Positions 1-9,654 of a stretch of DNA of 64,000 bases are shown in pieces; within the stretch, counting starts at the first letter, position 1, and each line of letters starts with the position of its first letter. Made by a program: the position numbers and the translations under genes. The stretch is taken from NCBI GenBank assembly GCA_963742955.1, contig CAVUOA010000009.1:248001-312000 (forward strand). The letters run 5' to 3'. This DNA comes from CAVUOA01 sp963742955. GTDB taxonomy: Bacteria > Bacteroidota > Ignavibacteria > Tepidaquicellales > OLB5. The notes under the pieces were generated by a model. That model saw only the letters and a list, made by a program, of their open reading frames with translations, did no database searches and was not told the DNA's origin.

Positions 1-458
1 GAAAAATCTTTCCGGTAATTATATTTTCCGCCGAGTGAAACAGAAACATTCTGTCCGTCTCCGAGAACGGGTATTGTTATTCTGCTCCCTGTGCTTATAC
101 CAAACTTGCTTAAATCGGCATATCTGAATTCTGATGTTGTTAATTCAGGCTGAACAAATAATTCAATTGAGCCGGTAAATTTTCTTACTGGATTAATTTT
201 GAAAAATTGGAATGGAGAAATAAACTTGTTAGTTCTGAAAGAAATGTTAACAGGTACAATCTGCCATCTTAACCCGAACAAAACATGGGCATCTTTACCG
301 TTTGAATCCTGAAACAATACGGGTGAGGGTATAGTCTGCAGCAGGCTCCATGAGAGGTACTCAGCTGAAGTATTTGTTTTGTCCTGTGAATATGAAGAGG
401 AAAATACAAATAAAAACACTAAAAATATTTTAAAAAAACTAATCAGTTTAAGCTTATA
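1..458 (-). CDS. Secreted, probably outer-membrane barrel-like protein (N-terminal part, runs off window)
   Basis: The minus-strand frame is open from 458 to the window edge. It begins with a hydrophobic signal-like stretch (ISFFKIFLVFLFVF) followed by SSSYSQD, typical of exported proteins of this phylum. The mature part alternates polar and aromatic residues (VLFGLRWQIVPVNIS, SIELFVQPELT, NVSVSLGG), as expected for transmembrane beta strands. There is no ATG, GTG or TTG ahead of the signal peptide after the in-frame stop at 459-461. Either a rare start is used or one base is wrong near the start, as in other genes here. I do not recognise the family; the export signal is clear and the barrel assignment is inference. 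Confidence 0.5.
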
Positions 459-693
459 TTATAAGATTTAATGAAATTTTAACATTTAAAGTTTCTTTTT
501 CACTTATACATCATAAACGAATATTATTCTTAACAATAAAAAGTGCAAATTTAGAAAGTGTAATCTATGAATTCTTAAAATATGGATTTATAACAATTTC
601 ATGATTCAACTGTTTCCAGAACTTTTTACCCCAATAAACTGTTTTTTTATATAGTTGAGGAGCAAAATTGCAGATTATACTCCATTCATTCAA

Positions 694-724
694 TTGCAAG
701 TTCGTCGGATTTTGAGTATTTTTG
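694..724 (+). promoter_or_regulatory. Candidate Bacteroidota-type promoter for the E2 operon
   Basis: TTG at 694-696 is followed after 20 bases by TATTTTTG at 717-724, which fits the TAnnTTTG -7 box and TTG-type -33 box known from the Bacteroidota sigma factor. It lies 67 bases before the E2 start codon. The rest of the 333-base gap 459-791 is AT-rich and I see nothing else in it. Confidence 0.35.
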
Positions 725-791
725 TAAAATTTGTTAAAAAATTAAAATTTATACGTACCTGATTGCAAAATCAGGACAAGAAGGAGAATAA

Positions 792-2138
792 ATGTTAACT
801 GATATCGTAATGCCAAAAATGGGTGAGTCCATAGTGGATGGCCGAATATTGAAATGGCATAAAAAACCGGGTGATAAAGTAGCAAAAGATGAAATTCTGT
901 TCGAGATTTCAACCGATAAAGTTGATACCGAAGTCCCTTCAGCAGAAGCCGGTATTTTAACCGAAGTAATGTTTAACGAAGGCGATACAGCCAATGTAGG
1001 TGATGTTGTAGCGCGGATTGAAACCGATGCATCACAGGCAAAAGTAAAACAGGGGAAATCTGAGGCAAAACCGCAACTGAATGAACAAAAAAATGAAGTT
1101 AAGGAAATAAAAAAAGACGAACCTGCTTCCTCAAAACCAACTCCTGCACCTGAGACAAAAACAGTTGAGGAAAAAGGAGGTTCGGCATTTTACTCTCCGC
1201 TGGTAATGAATATTGCATCTAAAGAAGGTGTTTCAATGGATGAACTTTCTAAAATCAAAGGCACCGGCATTGGCGGCAGATTGAGGAAACAGGATTTACT
1301 TGCTTATGTTGAAAACAGGAAATCCGGAAAGTCCGCTCCATCTAAAACAGCGGCTGCAGCATCGGATAAAAAAACTATTGCTCCGCAGACAGTTGAGGCT
1401 TCAAGAAAATCACCCGAGCTGACGGCATTATATAATATGCCCGGCGTTGAAGTTGTACCAATGGATAATCTCCAGTCAAAAATGGCAGAGCATATGGTTA
1501 TGAGCGTTCACACTTCGCCTCATGTAGGCGCTATTGCCGAGTGCGATATGACTGCGGTTGATAAAGCAAAGAAATCGCTTGAAGAAGATTTTATGAGGCG
1601 CGAAGGGTTTAAGCTCACATACATGCCTTTTATTTGTGAAGCTGTAACAAAAGCATTAAAAGATTTTCCGCTTGTAAATGCTTCTGTTGACGGAACAAAT
1701 ATTCTTTTAAAAAGCTTTATTAATTTAGGTATTGCTGTTGCAATGGAGAACGGTGGATTGATAGTACCTGTTATTAAAGATGCCGATTCCAAAAATCTTG
1801 TAGGACTTGCCAGAGAAATTAATGACCTTGCCAAGAGAGCAAGAATTAAAAAACTTTCGCTCGATGAAATACAGGACGGAACATTTACAATTACCAATTA
1901 CGGAGTTTTCGGTAATATTATAGGAACACCGATAATTAACCAGCCGCAGTTAGCAATACTCGGAACCGGCGCAATCAAAAAACGCGCTGTGGTAGTAGAA
2001 ACATCACAGGGAGATGCCATTGTTATAAAACCGATAATGTATCTTACATTAACGTTTGACCACAGGATAATAGACGGCGCATTAGGCGGAAAATTCCTGA
2101 TGAAGATTGTTGAATATATAGAAAATTATAAAATATAA
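792..2138 (+). CDS. Dihydrolipoamide acyltransferase, E2 of a 2-oxoacid dehydrogenase complex
   Basis: E2 core of a pyruvate, 2-oxoglutarate or branched-chain 2-oxoacid dehydrogenase complex; it transfers the acyl group from lipoamide to CoA. Residues 1-80 are a lipoyl domain with the modified lysine in STDKVD (K43). An Ala/Pro/Lys-rich linker follows, then a peripheral subunit-binding domain around residues 133-172 (SPLVMNIA, GTGIGGRLRKQD). The catalytic domain fills residues 215-448 and carries the FDHRIIDG signature with active-site His and Asp. Length (448) is normal. The start has a strong AAGGAG site at 780-785. Which 2-oxoacid is used cannot be told, since no E1 or E3 gene is nearby. 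Lipoyl synthase two genes downstream would supply the cofactor. Confidence 0.93.
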   Translation: MLTDIVMPKMGESIVDGRILKWHKKPGDKVAKDEILFEISTDKVDTEVPSAEAGILTEVMFNEGDTANVGDVVARIETDASQAKVKQGKSEAKPQLNEQKNEVKEIKKDEPASSKPTPAPETKTVEEKGGSAFYSPLVMNIASKEGVSMDELSKIKGTGIGGRLRKQDLLAYVENRKSGKSAPSKTAAAASDKKTIAPQTVEASRKSPELTALYNMPGVEVVPMDNLQSKMAEHMVMSVHTSPHVGAIAECDMTAVDKAKKSLEEDFMRREGFKLTYMPFICEAVTKALKDFPLVNASVDGTNILLKSFINLGIAVAMENGGLIVPVIKDADSKNLVGLAREINDLAKRARIKKLSLDEIQDGTFTITNYGVFGNIIGTPIINQPQLAILGTGAIKKRAVVVETSQGDAIVIKPIMYLTLTFDHRIIDGALGGKFLMKIVEYIENYKI

Positions 2139-2151
2139 ATCAGAGGTAACA

Positions 2152-2625
2152 TTGAATTTACCGTTATATCAATCAGTAGAACCAACAAGCGAAGAAAAGA
2201 TGCTGGCATTGTTCAGCCATCTTTCAATTTTTATGGGCGGTATTGTTCTTCCCATAATTTTCTGGGCTATAAATAAAGAAAAATCCCGTTTTGTAAGGTT
2301 TCATTCATTGCAGGCAATATTTTTCCATATTTCTTACCTTGTTCTTATTATAGCAGTTGTTATAGTTATGGTTATCATAAGTGCAGGTTTGGGAATAATG
2401 TCGGCAGGCACTTTTGCCGCAGGCAAAAACGGAAGTATATTTATCTTTATAGCTGTAATGGCGTTTTACGCAATATTTTTCCTGGTGCTCTTTGGATTTA
2501 TCGGCTTAGGAATTTATGTTGGAGTCAAGTCATACAAAGGAGAGTTGAGAAGATATCCAATTATCGGAAAAATTGTTTATGAAAAAGTATACGGAGAAAT
2601 GAACGTCAATGACAAATCAAGCTGA
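2152..2625 (+). CDS. DUF4870-family membrane protein
   Basis: A 157-residue membrane protein. It has the DUF4870 pattern LALFSHLSIF near the N terminus, FWAINKEKSRFVRFHSLQA, and about three hydrophobic segments (around residues 25-40, 60-85 and 95-125). Function is unknown. TTG is taken as start because AGAGG lies just upstream and no better codon precedes the conserved part. It begins 13 bases after the E2 stop and its end overlaps the lipA start by 17 bases, so it is surely co-transcribed and probably translationally coupled to lipA. A role in lipoylation is not implied by the family. Confidence 0.8.
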   Translation: MNLPLYQSVEPTSEEKMLALFSHLSIFMGGIVLPIIFWAINKEKSRFVRFHSLQAIFFHISYLVLIIAVVIVMVIISAGLGIMSAGTFAAGKNGSIFIFIAVMAFYAIFFLVLFGFIGLGIYVGVKSYKGELRRYPIIGKIVYEKVYGEMNVNDKSS

Positions 2626-3535
2626 TACAAAAGCACTGAAAGCTATAAATACACATCAGCAAAAATATGCTGTGGAGAATAAAGAGCTTGAAGAGCTCAG
2701 ACGCCCCGATTGGCTGAAGGTTAAGATTCCCACCGGCAAAAATTATTTTGATCTGAAACAGCTTGTACTTGATAAAAAGCTCAATACAGTCTGTGAAGAC
2801 GCGCGATGTCCCAATATGGCAGAATGCTGGGAACGGAAGATTGCAACTTTTATGATACTGGGAGATATTTGCACACGCTCATGCGGATTTTGTTCGGTTA
2901 CACTTGGTAAACCTGCAGCGTTGGATTTTGACGAGCCTCGCCGGGTTGCCGAATCTGTTAAACAGCTAGGATTGAAACATGCAGTAATTACATCGGTTAA
3001 CAGGGATGACCAGAAATACGGCGGAGCAGATGTATTTGCGCTCGTTATTAAAGAAATTAAAAACTCTCGCCCGGACTGCAAAGTTGAAGTCCTGATTCCC
3101 GATTTCAGGGGAGTGTGGGAAGCGCTCGACATTGTTTTAGATGCAAAACCGGATATACTCAGCCACAATATTGAAACTGTAAAACGCTTATATCATTTCG
3201 TAAGACCACAGGCTGTTTATGAAAGAACACTTGAGCTGTTAAGGATTGCAAAAGATAAAGGTGCTGTTACCAAGAGCGGGTTTATGGTGGGACTTGGCGA
3301 AACTGATGAAGAGGTTGGTGAGCTTATGAAAGATTTGCGTTCGGTCGATTGTGATATTTTAACAATTGGTCAATATTTAAGACCAACCAAAAACCATCTT
3401 CCGGTTCAGAGATATGTACATCCAGATGATTTCAGGAAATATAAAGAAACAGGGCTTGAACTTGGATTCAGGCATGTTGAGTCCGGTGCTCTTGTACGAA
3501 GCTCCTACCATGCAGATGAACAAACAGTTATTTAA
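2609..3535 (+). CDS. lipA: Lipoyl synthase
   Basis: Radical SAM enzyme that inserts two sulfurs into protein-bound octanoyl groups to make the lipoyl cofactor. The auxiliary cluster cysteines are in CEDARCPNMAEC and the radical SAM cluster is CTRSCGFC, in the order and spacing of LipA. Further signatures are TSVNRDD and SHNIETV. The end carries VESGALVRSSYHA, including the Arg-Ser-Ser-Tyr segment typical of the family C terminus. Length of 308 residues is normal. It overlaps the preceding DUF4870 gene and lies in an operon with an E2 subunit, its likely substrate. This is one of the firmest assignments in the window. Confidence 0.97.
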   Translation: MTNQADTKALKAINTHQQKYAVENKELEELRRPDWLKVKIPTGKNYFDLKQLVLDKKLNTVCEDARCPNMAECWERKIATFMILGDICTRSCGFCSVTLGKPAALDFDEPRRVAESVKQLGLKHAVITSVNRDDQKYGGADVFALVIKEIKNSRPDCKVEVLIPDFRGVWEALDIVLDAKPDILSHNIETVKRLYHFVRPQAVYERTLELLRIAKDKGAVTKSGFMVGLGETDEEVGELMKDLRSVDCDILTIGQYLRPTKNHLPVQRYVHPDDFRKYKETGLELGFRHVESGALVRSSYHADEQTVI

Positions 3536-3556
3536 TTTAAAGACAGGATATACTAA

Positions 3557-5375
3557 GTGAACAAAAAGATTTTCTTTTACTCTTTAATATTTATTGCATT
3601 TCTTTATAGCACAGCCATTTTCTCACAGTCACTTTCGCCACAAACCATTCCATATAATTATTTAGTTTATTTTAAAGATAAAGGCGATTATAAACCCGGT
3701 GATAAGCTCGCTATTGGCTCCGATGGATACAATCTTGCAAAATCAATGCTCAGTGATAAAGCACTCTGGAGGCGCTCTAAAGTTCTTCCTGAAGATGAAG
3801 TTGTTAACTATAACGATTTACCTGTAAAACAGGAATACATTGATGCAATAAAAAACCTTGGACTAAAAATAAATGCTGTCTCGCGCTGGTTTAATGCTGT
3901 GAGTGTTACCACAACAACTGATACTCTCAATATGATTAAAAAACTTGGCTTTGTTTATAAGATTGAAGGCGTGGGATTCCTTGAATATGCTAAAATTAAA
4001 ACCGGTTCAGGAAGTATTTGGCTTTGTATGACAGCATTACAAATAAACAAAAACTGAAATACAGTTACGGTCCTTCATATTGGCAAAACGAACTGATTAA
4101 TGTACCTCTTCTGCATTACTGCGGAATTACAGGGTGGGGCGCAACTGTGGGAATGTGCGATAACGGTTTTAACTGGAGAAAACAGGAAGCGCTTAAAACA
4201 AGAAAAGTACTGGGTGAATACGACTGGATATTTAAAGATGATACAGCATCGTATCAAACACCTCCTAACCAGTTTCCCGGAGATATATATGACCAGGACG
4301 GGCACGGTACTATGACTATGTCAACTCTAGGCGGTTTCTACCCGGGAAAGCTAATCGGTCCGGGCTTTGATGCTGAGTTTTACCTAAGCAAAACCGAAGA
4401 TGACAGGAGTGAAACTCCCGTAGAAGAAGATTATTGGCTTGAAGCAGCTGAGTGGATGGAATCGCAGGGGGTCGATGTAATTTCAAGTTCATTAATTTAC
4501 AAGCCGTTTGACCCGCCAAATGATGATTATGAATATAAAGATATGAACGGTAAGACTACAGTAATTGCCAGAGCAGCCGATTATGCTGTTCATCTTGGTG
4601 TGGTTGTCTGCAACTCGATGGGTAATGAGACGCCAGACTAAAATTCCCAGCATTGTTTCGCCGCCGGATGGCGATTCGGTTATTTCTGTCGGAGCAGTAG
4701 ACAGCACCGGAAGGATAGCTTATTTCAGCTCAAATGGTCCTACTTCGGACGGCAGAATGAAACCTGATGTAGTTGCTATGGGAGTTAACGTGATATGTGG
4801 CGGTTACATTTTCAGATACAGGAAATGATACAACATTTACTTATGCTGACGGAACTTCATTTTCATGCCCTTTAACCGCCGGAGTTTGCGCATTAATTCT
4901 TTCAGCTCATCCTGAGCTTACCCCAATGCAGGTAAGAGAAGCATTGAGAATGACTGCTAACAATAAAGATAATCCTAACAATGTTTACGGCTGGGGACTG
5001 ATTAACGCTTACGATGCAGCGTTATACTGGGGCATGGCAATGAGCAATAAACCGGAAGTAAATGTTACGGGAGATATTGCTGAAGTTTCAATCTATGTAC
5101 TTTCAAAAAATACTATTGACGAAAATAATGTTAAAGTATATTACTCGCAGGATGACGAGAGTACATTCTCCGAAGCAAAACTGGACTTGGTCGAAAAGCT
5201 TGATAACACAAATTCGGGAAAGTACAGCGCAGAATTAATGCTTAATAAAGGTATTACAAATTTGAAGCTTTATTTTACATCATCCGATACAGAAAAGAAT
5301 TTATCATGGCCATACGGTTCGCCTGAAAAATTCTTTATATTTAATACATTAACAAATCAAATAGAAATTTACTGA
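3557..5375 (+). CDS. Secreted subtilisin-like serine peptidase (S8), reading frame interrupted three times
   Basis: Exported subtilase of about 600 residues. A signal peptide (IFFYSLIFIAFLY...AIFSQ) starts at a GTG. The catalytic triad is present: Asp in GMCDNG, His in DGHGT, Ser in GTSFSCP, with the oxyanion Asn in NSMGNE. The frame shifts near 4012 (one base missing), near 4635 (one extra or two missing) and near 4800 (one extra; TGTGGCGG, where TGTGCGG restores VICAVTFSDTG). Protein similarity runs straight through all three points. That favours sequence error, though recent decay cannot be excluded. A short beta-rich tail follows the peptidase domain; there is no T9SS sorting domain. It lies 21 bases after lipA and directly abuts hflX. 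Confidence 0.85.
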
Positions 5376-6715
5376 TTGCTTACAACTAAAAAAGAATCCG
5401 AAAAAGCTATACTTGTCTGCACAACAATTCCCAAAACGGGAAGTATGCGGTCAACTAAGCAAAAAACATATAAAGAGCATCTTGAAGAGCTTGAGTTTCT
5501 TGCTGAAACTGCAGGCGCGGAAGTTGTAGGCAAGTTTTACCAGGAGCGGGACAAGATTGACAGCAAATATTTTATTGGAAAAGGCAAATCGGAAGAAATA
5601 GCCTCAAGAGCCGAAGAAGAGGAAGTTGATTTGGTGATTTTTGAAAACACGCTTTCACCAACGCAAATCAGAAACCTGGAGAAGACGATAAAATGCAAAG
5701 TAATTGATAAACCTGCTTTGATTTTGGATATATTTGCTTCCAATGCAAGAACAGCAGAAGCTAAAACTCAGGTTGAATTAGCTCAATTGCAGTATTTGCT
5801 TCCGAGACTAACACGACAGTGGACTCACTTATCAAAACAATACGGAGGTATCGGAACAAAAGGTCCCGGTGAAACACAGATTGAAACAGACAGAAGGTTA
5901 ATTAATACAAGAATTGCGGTTTTAAAAGACAAGCTGAAAAAAATAGAAGAGCAGAGAAAAACCCAGCGCCAGCAAAGAGGGCACTTCATCAGGATAGCGC
6001 TTGTTGGATATACAAATGCTGGAAAATCAACATTACTGAACATTCTTACCGATGCCGACGTTTATGTTGAAGATAAATTGTTTGCAACGCTTGATACATC
6101 AACACAGGGTATCTGAAAAAAATTAACCAGAAACGTATACCTCATGCTGTACTCATTTCAGATACAGTAGGATTTATAAGAAATTTACCGCATGATTTAA
6201 TTGAGTCATTTAAAAGCACACTTGCAGAAGTGATTGAATCAGATATTTTGATACATGTTATTGATGTATCATCGGACAGCTTCGAAGAGCAAATAAAAGT
6301 CGTGGAAGAAACTCTGGCAGAACTTTACAAGGAATACAAGCCTATCGTAATGGTATTTAACAAGGTTGACCTGCTGGCAGATGAAGCAAAAAGAGAATTT
6401 ATTTCCGAACTGAGAACCCGTTATCCGGGAGCAGTTCTTATTTCAGCGCAAAAAGGAATTAACCTCACGGCGCTCGAAGAAAAATTAATTGATGTAATAA
6501 ATAAAGAGCTTTCTGAAACTGAAATCCGAATACCGATTAAAAATGATGATGCTTACAAATTTGTAAATAAGCTTCATAAAGAAGTTGAAATTATTGAAAC
6601 TAAGTATTTAACAAAATCCATCAAGCTCAAAATCAGGGCTTCGAGAGCGGATATTGACAGGATTCAAAAATCATTGCTGCAGAACTCAAAATCGAGAAAG
6701 GAAAAGGTGGTATAG
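5376..6715 (+). CDS. hflX: GTPase HflX, one frameshift
   Basis: Ribosome-associated GTPase that splits stalled or heat-damaged 70S ribosomes. The N-terminal HflX domain has FIGKGKSEEI and a conserved LSPTQIRNLE...LDIFA block, then QLQYLLPRLT and GGIGTKGPGETQ. The G domain has GYTNAGKSTLLN (G1), DTVGFI (G3) and FNKVD (G4). The frame breaks near 6107-6115 (one base missing, right after LDTST) and resumes as NQKRIPHAVLISDTVGF. The gap falls inside the switch region, so the printed sequence could not give a working GTPase. Start is TTG directly after the subtilase stop; the end lies two bases before the next ATG. Confidence 0.9.
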
Positions 6716-6717
6716 AT

Positions 6718-7906
6718 ATGTCAACCAATTACAAAGGGGTAGATTATTATAATCTCGATGACCTTCTTTCGGAAGAAGAAAAAATGATAAGGCAGACCGT
6801 AAGAGAGTTTGTGAATGAAGAAGTTTTACCGATAATTGAGCATCATAACCAGGCAATGACATTTCCCTAAGCATTTAATTCCCAAAATGGCGGAGCTTGG
6901 GATGTTCGGTCGCCACACTGCCGGAAGAATACGGCGGTATGGGAATAAACAATGTTGCTTACGGCTTAATGATGGCAGAGCTTGAACGCGGTGATTCGGG
7001 AATCAGAAGCTTTGCTTCAGTACAGTCAGACTTTGGTAATGTATCCTATTTTCGCTTTCGGAAGCGAGGAACAGAAAAAGAAATGGCTTCCCGCAATGGC
7101 TAAAGGGCGAAAAAATCGGATGTTTCGGATTGACGGAACCCGATTACGGTTCGAATCCCGGCGGAATGATTACCAATGCAAAAAAAACTAAGGGAGGTTA
7201 CATACTTAACGGCGCAAAGATGTGGATTACAAATTCACCAATCGCTGATGTTGCAGTTGTATGGGCAAAGCTGGAGGGTGTTGTAAAAGGATTTTTAGTA
7301 GAGAGGGGATTTAAAGGATTTGAAACACCTGAAATGAAAGGCAAACTCTCACTAAGAGCATCGATTACAGGTGAAATAATATTACAGGATGTTTTTGTGC
7401 CGGACGAAAATTTATTACCGAAAACAGAAGGATTGAAGAATCCTTTAATGTGTCTTAATCAGGCGCGTTACGGTATTGCATGGGGAGTGCTTGGCGCGGC
7501 AATGGAGTGTTATGCAACAGCGCTCGAATATTCATTATCGCGTATACAGTTTGATAAGCCGATAGCATCGTACCAGATTACACAGGAAAAGCTGGTATGG
7601 ATGCTGAATGAGATTACAAAAGGCCAGCTCTTGTGCTACCACATGGGAAGAATGAAAGATAATGGAACCATGAAACACGTTCATGTTTCAATGGCTAAAC
7701 GCAATAACTGCGAAATGGCGTTAACGGTTTGCCGCATGGCAAGAGAAATTCTCGGCGCAAACGGAATACTTGATGAATACCCGGTAATGCGGCACGCAAA
7801 TAATCTTGAATCGGTAAAAACCTATGAAGGCACTCACGAAATGCACACGCTGATAATCGGCGAGGATATTACAGGTATACCTGCGTATAGAGTTGACGGG
7901 AAGTAA
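6718..7906 (+). CDS. Glutaryl-CoA dehydrogenase-like acyl-CoA dehydrogenase, four frameshifts
   Basis: FAD-dependent acyl-CoA dehydrogenase, closest in pattern to glutaryl-CoA dehydrogenase (lysine, tryptophan and benzoate breakdown; oxidation plus decarboxylation to crotonyl-CoA). Supporting stretches are SGIRSFASVQS, CFGLTEPDYGSNP, WITNSPIADV, RYGIAWGVLGA and the catalytic Glu in YEGTHEMH. The first 250 bases of the mature frame are broken four times. Each break is an apparent single extra base: near 6868 (CCC), 6910 (GGTCGCC), 7031 (TCAGAC) and 7108 (GGGCG). Removing one base at each gives an uninterrupted protein of about 394 residues. ATG 6718 follows hflX by two bases. No electron-transfer flavoprotein gene is nearby. 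Confidence 0.85.
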
Positions 7907-7918
7907 AATCCCCGGCCC

Positions 7919-7981
7919 TGTCACTCTGAACTTATTACAGTGTCTTATTGAATTAGATGCTGAAACAAGTTCAGCATGACA
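7919..7981. repeat. Inverted repeat, REP/MITE-like, between gcdH-like gene and fluoride riboswitch
   Basis: TGTCACTCTGAACTTATTACAG (arm at 7919-7940) is mirrored by CTGAAACAAGTTCAGCATGACA (7960-7981), giving 22-base arms with a few mismatches around a 19-base loop. Elements ending in a TGTCAT/ATGACA-like motif with a CTGAAC core occur in many bacterial genomes as non-coding interspersed repeats. Only one copy is seen here. Confidence 0.6.
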
Positions 7982-8033
7982 AATGATTTTACAAGAGTTT
8001 TAAATTTGATATTATAATATTATATTTGTCCCG

Positions 8034-8117
8034 AAAGGTGATGGAGTTCACCTAAAAAGCTCTGAATAAAATTAGAGATGATGACTCCTGCTGAATATGG
8101 TTAGCAGGAGTTTTTTT
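8034..8117 (+). promoter_or_regulatory. Fluoride riboswitch (crcB motif) with expression platform
   Basis: GGTGATGGAGTTCACC at 8037-8052 is the conserved first hairpin of the crcB motif. It is followed by TAAAAAGCTCTG and, at 8078-8092, GATGATGACTCCTGCT, the conserved 3' strand. The ACTCCTGCT segment that closes the fluoride-bound fold also forms the left arm of a terminator, as in characterised fluoride riboswitches. Fluoride binding should prevent termination and turn on the crcB operon. A TATATTTG at 8021-8028 could be the -7 promoter box. The gene directly downstream is a fluoride exporter, which independently supports the call. Confidence 0.95.
8084..8117 (+). terminator. Riboswitch-controlled intrinsic terminator
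   Basis: ACTCCTGCT (8084-8092) pairs perfectly with AGCAGGAGT (8103-8111) around a 10-base loop and runs into seven T. The left arm belongs to the riboswitch core, so formation is mutually exclusive with the fluoride-bound structure. Confidence 0.93.
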
Positions 8118-8136
8118 ATAAATTAATTCATATTTT

Positions 8137-8514
8137 ATGATTCATATATTATATATTGGCGCGGGAGGATTCCTAGGTTCGGTTTCAAGGTATCTTGTTT
8201 CTAAATACCTTAATAACTTTATTCCCTCATTGCCTCTTGGTACATTGGTTGTAAACGTTACAGGCAGCTTTTTGCTGGGTTTTATTATCTACGGAACAAT
8301 GTTCGGCAAGAATATACCGGCGGATTTAAGAGACCTGCTTACTATCGGGTTTATTGGCGCATTTACTACAATGTCAACCTTCAGTTATGAGACGTTCAGA
8401 TTAATGGAATTGAATGAGCTTATGTTTATGACACTGAATATTATTTTAAATGTATTATTATCTTTGATTGCTGTTTATTTCGGCAAAGAACTTGCAGTAA
8501 TTTTAACAAAGTAA
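8137..8514 (+). CDS. crcB: Fluoride ion exporter CrcB/FluC
   Basis: Small four-helix membrane channel of 125 residues that exports fluoride as a dual-topology or paired dimer. Family signatures are GGFLGSVSRY, GTLVVNVTGSFLLG with the conserved Asn, and GAFTTMSTFSYE with the Thr/Ser/Phe track that lines the fluoride path. Length is normal. Only one copy is present, so it should form a homodimer. Expression is predicted to be gated by the upstream fluoride riboswitch. The DUF190 gene begins 4 bases after its stop. Confidence 0.97.
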   Translation: MIHILYIGAGGFLGSVSRYLVSKYLNNFIPSLPLGTLVVNVTGSFLLGFIIYGTMFGKNIPADLRDLLTIGFIGAFTTMSTFSYETFRLMELNELMFMTLNIILNVLLSLIAVYFGKELAVILTK

Positions 8515-8518
8515 AAGA

Positions 8519-8860
8519 ATGAAAAAAGAAACCACAGCGGTATTATTAAGAATATTTATTGGTGAAAGCGATAAACATAAAGGTAAAAATCTTTACCAGT
8601 ACCTGGTAGAATATCTCAGGGCGAACCATTATTCCGGTGTTACAGTTTTACGAGGATTAACGGGATTCGGTAAAGCAAGCAAGATACATTCTTCCGATTT
8701 ACTTGCGCTATCATCTGACCTTCCTATAGTTATAGAAATTGTTGATGTTCCTGAAAAAATAGAAGAGCTTAAAAAGGTGTTTGATGAAACTGATATGATA
8801 GGCAGCGCTCTTATAACAGAAGAGAAGGTAAAGATAATTAAATATGGAGAAGAAAATTAA
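8519..8860 (+). CDS. DUF190 protein (PII-like), fluoride operon
   Basis: A 113-residue cytoplasmic protein of the DUF190 family, which has a PII-like ferredoxin fold. Recognisable parts are LLRIFIGESDKHKGK, the GVTVLRGLTGFGK segment and IEIVDVPEKIEEL. DUF190 genes are commonly next to crcB, and a regulatory or accessory role in fluoride resistance is assumed but not established. The gene starts 4 bases after crcB, so it should be co-expressed and riboswitch-controlled. Confidence 0.9.
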   Translation: MKKETTAVLLRIFIGESDKHKGKNLYQYLVEYLRANHYSGVTVLRGLTGFGKASKIHSSDLLALSSDLPIVIEIVDVPEKIEELKKVFDETDMIGSALITEEKVKIIKYGEEN

Positions 8861-8871
8861 CCAAATTTAAT

Positions 8872-9582
8872 ATGAATAACAAAAACATGAAAAAGGCGCA
8901 ATGCCAGGTTTCAAAAAAAGAATTGCCTCTGAGAAACCTTGTGCCGTTAATCTCAATCAGTGAGCCTATTGTTGAACTGATTAAAAAGGACTGTCCCGAC
9001 ATAGATATGAACGGGTACGTATCATTCGATGAATTAAGAAAATACAGAAGCCTTTATATGAAATCGATGCTGCAAGATGAAAAAGGTGAGGTATCAAAAC
9101 TCGATGAAGAAGTACTTGAGAGTATAAAGAATTCAGAAATTCTTTCCAAAAACGTAGACCGTGAATTTGATGAAAAGCTGAAATTCAGTGACCGCATGGC
9201 AGACAAGCTTGCTTCAATAGGCGGCAGCTGGGGATTTATACTTGCGTTTTTCGGGCTTATTGTTACCTGGATGATAATAAACAGCATAATCTTACTTAAT
9301 AAATCTTTTGACCCGTATCCATATATATTTCTTAATCTTGTATTATCATGTATAGCCGCAATCCAGGCGCCTGCGATTATGATGAGCCAGAACCGGCAGG
9401 AACAGAAAGACCGGCTCAGGGCACAGAATGATTACCAGGTAAACCTGAAAGCAGAGCTTGAAATCCGCCAGCTTCATGAAAAGATTGACCATTTATTAAT
9501 CCACCAGGGAGAAAGACTTCTTGAAATCCAGCAGGTACAGATGGAATTCCTGAATGATATACTTGAACACGTTAAAAAATAA
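8872..9582 (+). CDS. DUF1003 membrane protein
   Basis: A 236-residue membrane protein. The N terminus has a short CQVSKKELPLRNLVPL motif typical of DUF1003 proteins, in which many homologues have a zinc-knuckle-like start. A charged region follows, then the core DKLASIGGSWGFI with two transmembrane helices (about residues 120-140 and 150-170) and the family signature SRNQEQKDR-like (MSQNRQEQKDRLRAQNDY). A C-terminal coiled-coil-like helix rich in Glu and Gln completes it. It starts 11 bases after the DUF190 gene. Function is unknown; by position it belongs to the fluoride-induced transcript. No terminator separates the genes. Confidence 0.88.
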   Translation: MNNKNMKKAQCQVSKKELPLRNLVPLISISEPIVELIKKDCPDIDMNGYVSFDELRKYRSLYMKSMLQDEKGEVSKLDEEVLESIKNSEILSKNVDREFDEKLKFSDRMADKLASIGGSWGFILAFFGLIVTWMIINSIILLNKSFDPYPYIFLNLVLSCIAAIQAPAIMMSQNRQEQKDRLRAQNDYQVNLKAELEIRQLHEKIDHLLIHQGERLLEIQQVQMEFLNDILEHVKK

Positions 9583-9654
9583 GAAATAACGCCAGCCGGG
9601 ATACTCATTAATCCTGAATTAAATAGATTAGTTCCTGAATATTTTATGTATCAC

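Noticed and set aside
6718..7906. Multiple frameshifts read as programmed frameshifting or a decaying gene
   Set aside because: The breaks are not at a shared slippery motif and lie at different single-base positions, while the encoded protein is otherwise highly conserved. Consensus error is simpler.
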